Made by a program: the position numbers and the translations under genes. A DNA stretch of 64,000 bases, taken from NCBI GenBank assembly GCA_018873225.1, contig JAEILZ010000001.1:3410001-3474000 (forward strand), written 5' to 3'. Source of the stretch: [Phialemoniopsis] sp. UDSM-2020. Taxonomy: Eukaryota > Ascomycota > Sordariomycetes > Thyridiales > Thyridiaceae. Positions 10,906 to 22,468 of this stretch are shown here, piece after piece (the stretch's first letter is position 1; each line of letters starts with the position of its first letter). Below the pieces are notes generated by a model. It had not been told where the DNA came from. It saw only the letters and a program-made list of their open reading frames with translations, and did no database searches.

Positions 10906-13900
10906 TGTGATCGGTAGCCCAGGGACGTGCCGTCCACGTCCTATGTCACCACCGGTTGAACCTTCGTTGCTACCTCATAGGCACCTGAACCGAGTCTGGG
11001 AAATGGACCGACTTCGGTGCGTCTCTGAGCTCTGAGATGGAGGATGGAAAGGTCTTGCACCAAAAGGCTTCAATTGCGGAGGGGGTGGTCTGGTTCTAAT
11101 CAATGCTGGTCGTGTGATGAAAGTCGCTGGATGAATGTCGAGTCTGGACAGTTGCAACTGGCTTGCCGGCAGAATAGGGACTCGAGCGAAGGGCAGCCGG
11201 GTTTGCGCAAGGGATGCAGACGGGTACAAAGGCGGTGACAGGGGTTTGTTGGAGGTGGGTAGATCCAGTCAATCCGAGTCGGCAGTGTCGTGAGGGTGTC
11301 GATGCTCTCTCTGCAAAGCAAGGGTCGGGGACTGCAAGGACAGATGCGAACGAGAGAAAAGGGTTGTAAGTGATATCGTACCGAGGGAGGAAGGGGGTTG
11401 TGTGCAAAAGATAAAAAAGAGACTGGACTGGCTGGCGTGGGATGTCGAAGCAAGAAATGGAGATCGCGGAAGGGATGGACAGGGAAGCGAACTGGGGGTG
11501 GTAGTCTTCTGGAATGAGTGGTGCGTGTGTGGATTGGTGTGTGTCTCTTCTTCTTCCACTTGTAGGTACTACTTCCAGGGCGAATTGTGTGTGTGGGAGT
11601 GGGAGTGGAGGGTGTGGGCGTACTGTACATATGGATGGATGCGTGCGAATGCAGAGATAAGTAACTTGACTCCGGTACGTACTTACCTGAAGGATGGAGG
11701 GTCTCGCGCAGGAGGAGGCACTAGAGGCGTGGGCATGAACAACACTACACCAGACCGGGCTTGGGGGGTTCAATTGATCTCTGCTATTGCTGGTAGCGGT
11801 ACCTAGCCATGCATCGGCACCAAGGTACCTCTCATGGCTGCAGTTTACCTGACCTTTGAATTGAATTGTCCTTCTCTCGCTTTCTCAGCGCTTTTATCAG
11901 TTCATCTAGAGCAACCCAATTGAGATGGATGAACGTCCCGGTCTTTGGACAGAGCAGAGAAGCAAAGAAATACCAGATCTGCCACTAGGGGAGAAGAGCA
12001 GTGGGGCTTGGGCACTACAGTACCTGTACGGAGGAATGAACGTATTTCGAGCGATAGACTATCCTCTCTTTCTTTGGTACATTATTTAGTCCTCGAATGC
12101 ACGTTATTACGTGTCTGTGTGTCTCGTAGTCCTCCTGAATATGGGCTCTAAAAGCCCATTCCCAAGGGTCCCCGACGAAGGGGTTTGATGGCTTGCTCTT
12201 TGTCTCTCTTGCTTGGAAGGGAAAAAGACGGACGGGGACGACGGTGTGAGTGGCGGCGTGGGACGCAGGGAGCGTTTGGATTGGCAGAGGACGAGGTCAA
12301 AGAGGGGTCCACCATGGCACCAGACGCTTCGGTGACAGGGGTCTGGGCGGGGGCCCCTACCAGAAGGACCAGAGCCATGAGAGCCCAGAGCGTTTTGCTT
12401 TTTGGGGCCAAATTCCACCTTCATCAGCGTCAGCGAACAGGATGGGGGTGCGTACCCTGTGTGGACAAGGGATTGGATAGGAACCATGGAGTCTTTGCGA
12501 CACACACGGCCGTTGCACCGCAATTATCGTACCTCGAAACACGCTCGGCTTGCAGTAGCCTGCTCGCTCCTTAGCTCTTATAAACACCAGGCTAGGTAGC
12601 TTGGGTAATGCGATGCATGCAATTGAGGTCTACACTTTAATAAGTAAATGCCTACTAAAGCAGCCAGGTGGAATGCCCATCTCGAAACACAAAGCCTAAA
12701 AGTATGGGTTCTCGACATGGACAAGGGCACAGCCAACGCTTGCAACGCTACCGCTGCATCTAAGGGGTGCAAGGAGGCTCAAAATTCTACTCCGTACGTC
12801 CAAACGAAGTCCCGTTTGCAATCAAAACGGAGAGATATCGTCTTGGATTTCGTGCAACGGCACAACGGCAAGGGTCTGACTTACGTGGGGTATTGGCATG
12901 TACGAAATACAAGCGGGCAGACAACAATCCTATTTGCAAGACATCTCGTGTATTGCTAGTGCAGAGGGTGAACAGAGTTTCGTGCCTTGAATGAGACGAG
13001 ACGTCTTTGACAATGGCAGGGTTTACATAACGTGCCGTGCCTGATGAGGTGAATTGCATGAGCATGTTGCTCGGTGGCTTTTCCACCCCCATTCATGACT
13101 GGATTGGGGGTCCCATATGAAGTAAACGCCCGTTCTGTTGTGGCGCCAGACACCACCTCTGCGTGCGTCTGCTGGGAGACCTTCTGGAAGCGATAGGCAA
13201 AGACGCCTTCGATGACGAAAGACGGGCCATAGTGACGAGGAACCCTGGAAAGGTTGGACGGAAATGTCGCAAGCCAACCTAAGAAAGCTTCCTGTAGAGA
13301 CGATCTGTTAACACACACCGCTTCTCGAAACGAGAATGACCAAACGGCCAAGGTGCTTGGAGACAATTACGAAAGCTCCCTTGAGCCGTTGTTTTTGTTG
13401 ATAATCGAATGTCGATCCCGATTGCTATGATATCAATAGCTGAGGGATTGGCAGTGCTAATCCGGGGAACCGGTACCGTTACTTCTCCCACATCGAGATG
13501 GTCTGGCAGTCTAGGTACTTTGCCAGGCCCGCGTTGCAAAGTCACTTTTTTTTTTTAAACCCCTGTCTACAGGACCTAAGGTAGGTGGTCTCTAAACGCT
13601 CTGAAGCTCGAAAAACACATGTGAATCTCGTAAACGTCCAATGTTTTTTTTCTCTCTCTCTCACTCTCACTCTCTCGCGCAAATCAAACATTGCAATATC
13701 AATAAACGAGCGCTGCGATTGGCTGTGGGTGCATGGAGGAAAACTCCGACCAGAGAAAAACCTGCACGTCTCCATCGTAAAAGCGGGCAGGTGGCGGTCG
13801 AGATGGTTCGGCTGTCAGGTCCAGGTAGAGAAATGCCCCATTTAGACGCTGTGTGCTAAGCCGATAGGGAATGACCCGAGGCCAGAGTTCACTCTCGGAC

Positions 13901-16900
13901 ACTCTATTTAGTGGGCTGCCGACACTCCAGAGCGGAAGACATCTCCTGAGCGTATTGTTTGAGCATCTTGGCATTCGGGCCTTCGAGTCAAACTTGTCTT
14001 GAAATTCAGGGAGGGAGGGAGGTACGTAGTCGAGCAAATCGAGGTTCAGGAACTTGCCGTTGCTGACCTAATTTGCTGATGGAGAAGCCAAGTGACATCA
14101 ATCCCTTTCCTCAGACAATCAGGGCGACGGCGCATGCTGGGCTTGGGCCGAGTTGAACTTTACCTTTGCAGAGATGGGGCTGATCTACGCCAGCCCGGGA
14201 CTAACTACGGCGGCGGCTCAATATGGGGCGAGATGCATCTACTGCAGCGTGGAGGGCCTGGTCCGTTGGCGGAGATGCTCACCCTGAGGCCCGACGGTCT
14301 TACAGGGACGAAGATGAGTCCGCAGAGCTACGTAGTCTTCGTGCCTGAGTCTGGAAGCTTAAGCTGCACCTGGCTTGCAACGCGGCTTCCGACATACGAC
14401 CCAGCATATTGGCAATGCTGGTCAACCGACTCTCTGTGACGGGATGCCGAGCCTGGTGCATCGGGTCCCAATCATCGCCGTCGGTTCGACCGTCCAATGG
14501 ATAGCTCCTTGGCCATCTCGAGCAACTTCCTCTCCGCCGTGGAGAAGCCGCGCTGCTACCGAGGCTCCCCCGGTCCCCCAATCTAGGCGTCGTGGAGATA
14601 TCCGCCGCTATGAGCCCAGGGACAACCTCAAATCGTCCAGTTCTGGATGAAAAAGGCTTCCACTGCGGCGAGGATCGGAACGACAGGTGATTCAAATGCT
14701 TAAGAACAGTCTGGCCCTGCAAACAAACACGCTCGGTGATCCGACATTTCCCGGCCTACTTACACCTGCTAGCGTCCCTTGGACGCGTCCAAACGCAAGA
14801 TACGTCAACGCCTACCTGAAGGAGGGTTGCTAGACATCAAAGGAGCGTGGCTAGTGTGGTAATTTGCCGATCCTCAAAGTCTACCTCGATACCGACCCAG
14901 TGGAGACGCTGTCTATCTTGTAAACTTTGATTATGCAGTGTGAACTGCCCAGGGGTCCTTATCTCTGTTCTCTACCAGAGACCAGCCTTCACATGATAAC
15001 GAAGCAGGCAAGACAAGGGCTGGTCACTGATAAGGCACGTCCTTTTGTGATCAGTACCCGACTCTCGATGTTGCGGAACAGATCACGGCTTGCAAAGTGT
15101 TGCTCCAAGAGGGACGCCAGCGTGTCAAGGCAAGTCGACGCCTGGTTTCGAGGCTGGAGATCAGTCGCGTCGACATCATCTGTGGCACCTTACATGATGA
15201 TCAACAGGCTAGGGAAGTGGACGGCAGTCAACGCTTTCGGCAGCGGGAAGCTAGACTACCAGCGCACCCGCAGCAAACCGACGGTTGCAAGGAATGCTAA
15301 CCCCCAAAGATACCCACCTTGCTGAGAGCACGCTGGCTCAGAGGCATGTACAACCCCAGATCAGGTCGTAATTAGACTCTATCCTCGGATGCTTGGCGCC
15401 CTCGTGCTCTTCGTGTCATCCCGGGATGTTGGGTTTTGACGGTGCCAGTCCGCCTAGGAACTAGATAACCATGGCCCCCGATGAAATCCTGGTCTTCAAG
15501 CGTCCATGTGAAGATTTGCAGCAAATGGTATCGAAAAGGAAGCTCCCCTTCCCATATTGGAGGTCTGAACAAAAACGGTCACCGTTTTGTCGGAACGTGT
15601 GTGGACCTTGGAGAGACGGCTGGCTCTCCGAGAAATGGACCCTGATCTTTCGCGGGAGTGAATCAGATTCATACCTCTCTTGGTCTTGGTATCCTCAGCT
15701 CTTCTTGCATTCTTTTGGTTTGGGGAGCCCCCGTGTGGAGAAGATGGCTTCTTCCCCGCCGCCCCGTAAAGGCAACTTGCACTGCATGCGTGTGTAGGCA
15801 GCTACGTCGTAGGCGGCTAGGAATCTGATCATCGTTGAAGGTGGTCGAATTGGGGATCTCTGGGGAGAGGATGGCTGGCGTGAAACATGAGATATGTTGT
15901 TATGGAATGACGAGAGTCCATTGTGTGAACAAGAAAAGTGGGATTTCGTGGGTGAGGTAAGGTGAGCCAAGGTGAGACCGTAAAAGACGAAAATGCTAAG
16001 TAACTAACACAGATCCTTGCTTGTAGTAGAGAGACCGCCAGATGCCTCTTCCGCGGAGAAGATAAGCCCAGCCACGCCCACCTCGAGAACTTCACACACA
16101 GCGTTTCGCTCCCTCGAAGCGAAAAGAGACACGGCAGCTTCCCACAAAGCTTCACATGCAGTACGACCCACAGCATTCTTTCACTCTTGCGCCTCTTACT
16201 CGAGCCTCATGCTTCTGACAAAATGCGGGCGCCGCATGGCGCGAGACGCTTGACTTTCCATCTGTCCCAAGCACCTGCAACGACGCCACCGGCAGTCCAG
16301 ATCACTTCATATCCAAATTGTGTGACAGGCTGGCTGTGGCGTTTGACGAAGACCAAAAAGCCAACCTTGATAGCCAGCAGACACAAACCTGCCTCTTCGT
16401 CTGCTTGTGGTTCCTGACGGCAAGACGATTGACTGGAGACAGGGTGCAGCATCCGATGGCCCTCGTCGCTTGATAATGTCTGCTTCCGATCAGATCTTTT
16501 AGACGAAACTCGACGAGCCGAGTTGGCAGCCCAAGTGACCAGTCATTTTTGCGGCAACTTCCTGCAGACCAGGGTCAGGATAACAATGGCCATAGTGATA
16601 TGCAAATCCTGCTTGGTCGGATTGGCCGTGCTGCTGCCAGACCATCTCCTCCATGCCCTCCCTCAGCCATTATTACATACATATCCAGCCGCATCATGCC
16701 CCTGTCCTGTGGCAGCATCCCACCTCCCACCCATCACAACTGGTGGATACACCGCATGCTGGAGAGCTCTTTAGCTCTCCTCCATACATATAAAGTGGGA
16801 AGCTTGGGGTGTGGGATGGAGGGGGTCGATGTACAGAAAAGTCTGCCGAAATGCTCTCGCCTCGAGAAATCTACTCTTTGAGTCTGTGTATTGGTGGCGT

Positions 16901-19374
16901 AAGCGCTCGCTTCCTCCGGTTCCCAAGATACGACTGTGTCCACCGGCTCCATTTGCATGCGCTGTGTTGACTGTTCTATCGTTTCAAGATCATGACCGTT
17001 TACGTACGAGATCGATGGTGTCTCTCTCTTTTACGAGTTTTGTTGTTGTCCTGCTCTGTTTTCTGTTTCCATTTTGAAACTATACAAGCCTTCCGGAAAG
17101 CTAAAAGTTGCGGTGAGAGATATTTGAGCGATTAACGTCAAAGCTTACCGGGGAAGCCAGTCCGCCTTTCGCACAAGCCGTAGATGAAGCACCACTAGAT
17201 TCAACGTGGTGTAGTCTACAAGTAGACCTTAAAGGCGGTGCTACCTACGCACGTTGGCTGGTCTTATCGTATCGACTACAGATGGCACAAATCGGCGGCT
17301 AGGGATCCTGTCGTGAATTAGCTAGCTGCCTGTCTAAGTCGTCGAGAACAGTCTTGGAATAGTAAACGAGTACGGTGACATTTGTGACGCCAAATTGGAG
17401 ATGAACCCCTTTGAGCGCGAAACATGACGGTATTCCACTGTAATAGGATTCATCACGTCGCAGATGCAAATGCAGTCGACTCCTTGGCTGCAGTTCAAGG
17501 TACCCGCTTCCAATACATCCCGACACACGAACCCCGACCACCTGCTCCGGGCCAATCCCATAAATCAGTCCAGGCACAATCAGAGGATCGTACGGCCGGT
17601 CAAACACTCGCCTAAACAGACGGCTTCTAGACGACCAGGTTTATCTGATCCACCGTAGGTGGTTTCGACATGCAAGCAACAAAGCTGCGACACACCCGAG
17701 GACCCAACATCGCGCATCCGGACGGACTAATGGAGATGGAGGGTGTTACCTCGAGTGGCCTGCGGTACGTCCGCAATAGTACAGCTACCTGAGATGCCAT
17801 ATCGCCAGTGTATGGCTGTTCTAGACGATCTGAGTGGTGGTGCCAACGCAGCTCTTGATCGAGTGTGGTGGGGTGTTGTTTGGCGCCGCATGTCTTATAT
17901 ATAGAGAGCCGGGACGGATATATGGTGGGTGGTGGGGGGCGGAGCTTGGGATCTCATCAATGAATATCACTTGCTGTAGCTCCAAAGCTAATACCGACGG
18001 GTCGATAAGGAGCTCGCAGAGTATCAAGCTCTCACAGAGGTGAAGCTCCGGGGGCGATCTGAAAATCTGCCTGCCGGGTTACCCGCCTGGTCCGGCTGCC
18101 CGATTGCAACAATGGCAGTAGCACATTGTGGCTGTGGTGATTGTACTAGGATTTGTGATGGACTGTCATTTCGACACAAGCACGACGAAGCTTTCCGTGA
18201 TCTCACTCCGGACGATTAGAGCTGCTGACCCGTTGCCCAGATGGACCCCGATGTGGTTGCAATGCTTCGAGCCCAGAGCTCTTCGTAATGTCTTATCTGC
18301 AACACCAAAGCTCAACACACACTCTCCTCTTCTTCCCCGCAAAGTTGTCACACATGTCATATGCCACTCCTGCCGTGACATGTTCTTCCTGACCGGCCGG
18401 CAACCTTCGCCGCCCGAGGCTTGTCTCAACGGTAACACCCTCTTTACGAGCCCCTCCTGCAACTATCCGATTACAGATAGGTAGGTGAGGGCCCGGAGCT
18501 TCCAGCCTCCAGACCGGCGATGCATCTGTGTTGACCGAGTCGGGGGCTCCTACTCCATGCTGTGTAACACACCCCATGTTGCAGAGAGAGGGTGTGTATA
18601 TGTCTGCAAGAGTTTACGCTGTGCGACACCGTTGGACAGGGCTTTTCTGCCGCAAACGAGACCTGCCTTGCTGGACGTACATATACCATCCCAGCGGTAA
18701 GGGCATTGGGCAGCAGGGCCAGTTGGTAAGCAAAAAGCAAAACCAACCACATGATTCTTGCAGCACAGTGCAGCGCCTTTGGGCTGACAAAACAAGATAT
18801 GTCTGCGGGCAAGGCTGCCATTGGAAGTCGCCCGCTTGATGGCTTGCATGGAAGAGCTGCGTGGCGTTCGGTGGCGGCTGTCCCGCGCGCATTCATGTAT
18901 ATATCACCAGGCCGCTCTGCCTGCTTTGTCGAGGCTCGAAGGGGAGGGGTCCCTCGTCATTATCTTGTCATCCTGTATGAGCGCTCACATTTTTGGGGTA
19001 TGGTCTGATAGCCTTGGTACTCATCCGAGACGGGGCTGGGAACAGGGCTGGACTGGTCCGTTCGAATTAAAAGCTCTTGTCGATATGCAAAGCATCGCGT
19101 AGACTTCAAACCCGATGCAAAGTTCCTGCAAATTGTCGATCGCCGATGATCCATGGACCCTGTACAGCGTCAACAGCCTCACTGTGCATTTTCACATGCT
19201 TTCGCCCCTGGACGTCTACACCAAAGTCCCATGCAGCAAGGTCGTTGATGCTGAAGCCGCCGGTGATCGTGCAGAGAAAAGTCTAGGCACTGATAGTACC
19301 GCCAATGGGCCTAAGTGGATAGCGATCCGCCTCGAGACAGGGTATCAATTGAGGAATGATCCAGTAATAACTTG
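10906..19374. other. 8.5-kb stretch without a supportable gene
   Basis: The first 0.9 kb is probably the CT-rich promoter and leader of the Reg1-like gene. Beyond it the open frames are short, occur on both strands at once and show no domain, splice-joined homology or transposase motif. A (TC)n-type pyrimidine tract lies at about 13645-13678. A minus-strand frame at 12148-12411 begins with a signal-peptide-like segment but lacks other support. No tRNA was found. Confidence 0.45.
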
Positions 19375-21022
19375 CTATAGTTGTTCTCTCGGCGCGAAGG
19401 CAATTTCAGGGGGTATCCTAAAAGTGGCGCAGAACATTGACTTGGCAGGTGCGACGTTCCTCACATGGAAGACAGACACCTCTTTGTCGTTTTCTGCGTC
19501 CCCGAGGCGCATCTCGATGCCTAGCTGCTCCGTGATCCTCTCGCAGATATCCAGCTTCGGAACATCGTCATCGCTCTTCACAGCGAAGCAGTGAACATGC
19601 ACTAAAGGCAGCCTCGTACTCGTGTGTGGGGCAAACAAGGCCTCCTCGCCGGAATAAAGGCCCTTGTAGGAGGGCAGAAAAGTGATAGCGGATGCTGGGA
19701 GATTCATCACAAAGTGAGAGATGGTAGGGGGGACGGGTATCTCCTGGGGTGGTGGGATTGCTTCCGGGTTGCTGCGCGATCCTTTCTTAGGCTTTTGCTG
19801 TATGATTGCACGCTCGCCATTCCTCGAGGCAGAAAGCACCAAATCTGCTGCGTTTCTGATGAACGTTCGCCCATCCTCGTTGAATGGTCGTACATATTGT
19901 TGAACCTTGACGCCACATCAGCCCACCCGCCTTGACCTAGATTTAAATAGGGATTACGCCACGTACCTTGTTCCGGACGATCGAGTCCTTCAGATAAAGA
20001 AAACTCTCAGGGTTCATGTCATTCGCCCATACAAAGACGCCTTTCTTTCCAGCCGGAACCGCAAAGGGGCCGATGCCTGCCATAGCATCGCAGACAACCT
20101 CGCCAGGTTGGAAGGAGTTAACGATCCTCGTGTGTTCTGACTCGAGTTTACTATTCCAGTAAACTTTGGAATAGTCAAATTTGAAGGTGCAGTTGTGCTC
20201 CTTGACCTCTACATTCAAGTCGTCCGGGCCAGCCAACACCTCGTAAGCAAACGTCCGGAATTCGGACTCGTTGCCGACGTTATCGACCTTGTTGATGACG
20301 GTCTTGATGGTGGGGTTCTTGTCTACAAGAACCTGGGCAATAATATGCTTATATGGCAGGAAATGGCTCCGCAGATTCAGATGTGCTTGGCTCCTGTCAG
20401 TCTTGAACGTGCAGAAATACTTGGATTGAAGCTCACCAACGTGACCGGCAGTATTGAAACTTGATTGAATATCATCATGGAACTCTTCTGGTAGCAGAGA
20501 TTGCAGCACATCGCCTGTGAGTTATCGTCAGGGATGAGAAGGCTCAGCAGTGCAAAGCTAGCCACAGTCATGAGGAACTTACGAGCTGTCCAATAGGTAT
20601 AGTCCAGATGCAAAGTGTATGGTTGAATACCAAGGTCACCTTTCTCGACTCCCTCGCTGACCACTTTTCCCCAGGTCGTGGATACTATTGAACTGTTAGC
20701 ATGCTAACATACAGGTCATTTCGTCCAAATATTAACCAGTGTCGGAAATTCCAGGCCTTAGCAAAAGGCATTTCCGTCCCTGGGCAGCAGGGTCGTCCAC
20801 AATGGAGGATACGCGCTCCTGTCGCAGGAGATCTCCCGCCTTCTCCAGAGATTTACGGTACAGGGCAATTTTCTTAGCATCATGTACCCTTGCTGCGGCG
20901 AGACCGTAGCTTTTTGAAAACAGTGCCCGGTTTAGCACCGTCGCGTTGCGAATGATGGGCGGACGAAAGACACCCATTTCTCCCTTTTCACCGGTGTTTG
21001 TGCCTTTATTGTCAGTTTCCAT
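19375..21022 (-). CDS. trm5: tRNA (guanine37-N1)-methyltransferase TRM5
   Basis: Five exons (21022-20737, 20684-20583, 20514-20437, 20385-19967, 19905-19375) give 471 aa. Splicing was fixed by family continuity: exon joints produce ISDT-VSTTWGKVV, TYWTA-RDVLQSLLP, TAGHV-AHLNLR and IVRNK-VQQYVRPFNEDG. The SAM-binding loop VCDAMAGIGPFAVPAG lies at about residues 252-267, followed by ANDMNPES. The conserved LVDKNPTIKTVINKVDNVG and NLPASAITFLPSYKG segments are both present. The enzyme transfers a methyl group from SAM to N1 of G37 in tRNAs, preventing +1 frameshifting; in fungi it acts on nuclear-encoded and mitochondrial tRNAs. Intron 1 has an unusual GTTAAT donor, and introns 3 and 4 end in AAG. 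The gene is divergent from the AlkB-like gene, 352 bp apart. Confidence 0.93.
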
Positions 21023-21374
21023 CTCAGAATTGAGGTGACGACTGCCGAATTAGCAGTGGAAAATGTTATTGATATGAGTCCATCATCTCAAGATGTCTCG
21101 TGAGGCTTGGTGAATTTAGGCATTGGGCGTGGAAAAGCGCAAGGCTGAACTAAAATTTAGCGCCTTTAGGGGAAGAGGTGTGTGTGGCTTGGCACTAACA
21201 AGGCTGACAATATTATGTGGCGTACTAACACGGGATTGGTGATGTCAACGAATCTCACGATGTAGTTTAAGGTCTTTCCCGAACAGTTCACATATCTCGT
21301 TGAACACAATTCTTCGTTATTATCTTAAAAGGCAGATCTTTCATCATTTCTAATCTGTCACCAGAGAGCCCACA
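21023..21374. promoter_or_regulatory. Shared divergent promoter region, trm5 / AlkB-like gene
   Basis: These 352 bp separate the start codons of trm5 (-) and the AlkB-like dioxygenase (+). No coding frame is present, so both promoters must lie within or overlap this stretch. I see no convincing specific operator. Confidence 0.5.
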
Positions 21375-22426
21375 ATGTCAAAAAAGAGAACGCTGGATGG
21401 GTTCTTCGCAGCACCACTGAAGAAGCAGAAACCAAACCAGGAGCAATCTGTCAGTGGGTCATGCCTTAATATTGATACCTAATGCTCATTGTTCAAGTAG
21501 ACGGGGAGCTCTAATCACTTGACATATCCCTTCCCCATTTCTGATCTTCCATCCACCATTGCCAAGGAGTTGCCATCTCTCCCAGCCAGACCGGCAAGGG
21601 TCATTAATGATCAGCTGGATCTGGACTTGCTCTACTTCGAGCCATATGTCCCGAGCTATATCGCCAAAGAATTGTTTGAGTTTCTAAGATCTAGCCTCCC
21701 ATTTTACCGGGTCGAGTACGACATCAAGCGAGGAGGTTTCTCGACTCACATCAGGACGCCAAGGTGTGTTATGAAATCGCCTGAACTGCTGTTGATAGTG
21801 ACTGACCTCATTCAAGGTTTACTACAGTCTTTGGGCTAGATGAGACATCCCGATTCGACGAAGATGGGAAGGTAGTGGACGCAAAGACTCGTGCCAAAGC
21901 TGAGGATAAGGCATACGCCCGATATGCTCCTCGCCCAATTCCCCGGTGTCTAGATGACCTCCGGATCTCGACAGAAGAGGCCACCGGGTGCAAATTCAAC
22001 TTCTGTCTCGTCAACTATTACGCATCAGGAGCGGACAGCATCTCCTTTCATAGTGACGATGAGCGTTTCCTCGGACCGGAGCCTGCTATCGCATCCTTTT
22101 CGTTAGGCGCCAGCCGGGACTTCCTCATGAAACACAAGCCCATTCCACCGAGCGATCAAGGCCCGTCACTGCCAGAGCTGAAGCAGCTGAAGCTGCCCCT
22201 CGCAAGTGGCGACATGATCTTGATGCGTGGGCGTACGCAAGCTAATTGGCTGCATTCGATTCCCAAGCGGTCCGGCAAGAACGATATAGGCGGGAGGATC
22301 AATATCACCTTCCGCAGGGCCATGGTCAAAGGAGGAACGGACAATTATTATAATTATAACGTTGGTACCGGACCAGTGTTCCGATGGGACGAGGCCAGTA
22401 GGGAAATGGTATTGTGGAAGCCATGA
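21375..22426 (+). CDS. AlkB-like 2-oxoglutarate/Fe(II) dioxygenase (ALKBH2/3 type)
   Basis: Exons 21375-21449, 21501-21763 and 21817-22426 give 315 aa; the introns are 51 and 53 nt. The fold residues of AlkB dioxygenases are visible: the iron-binding HxD in SFHSDDERFLG (His191, Asp193), the distal His in NWLHSIPK (His259) and the Arg-rich 2-oxoglutarate-binding RINITFRR (about 271-279). FNFCLVNYYASGADSISFHSDDE is the usual AlkB active-site approach. Family members oxidatively remove alkyl groups such as 1-methyladenine and 3-methylcytosine from DNA or RNA. The N-terminal KRTLDGFFAAPLKK resembles a PCNA-interacting peptide, which would favour a replication-linked DNA repair role, but this is inference. 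The gene is divergent from trm5 and ends 42 bp before the convergent nus1 stop codon. Confidence 0.88.
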
Positions 22427-22468
22427 TGGAATCTATGCGCCCGAGGCAAAAGATGCAGATCTTCGGCT

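Noticed and set aside
11096..11773. 225-codon minus-strand frame upstream of the Reg1-like gene
   Set aside because: Its composition (His/Ser/Pro/Thr) reflects a pyrimidine-rich leader. It overlaps another long frame in a different phase and has no domain.
14300..14722. 140-codon minus-strand frame that vaguely recalled a transcription-factor fragment
   Set aside because: No zinc cluster, no splice partner and no second conserved block could be found nearby.
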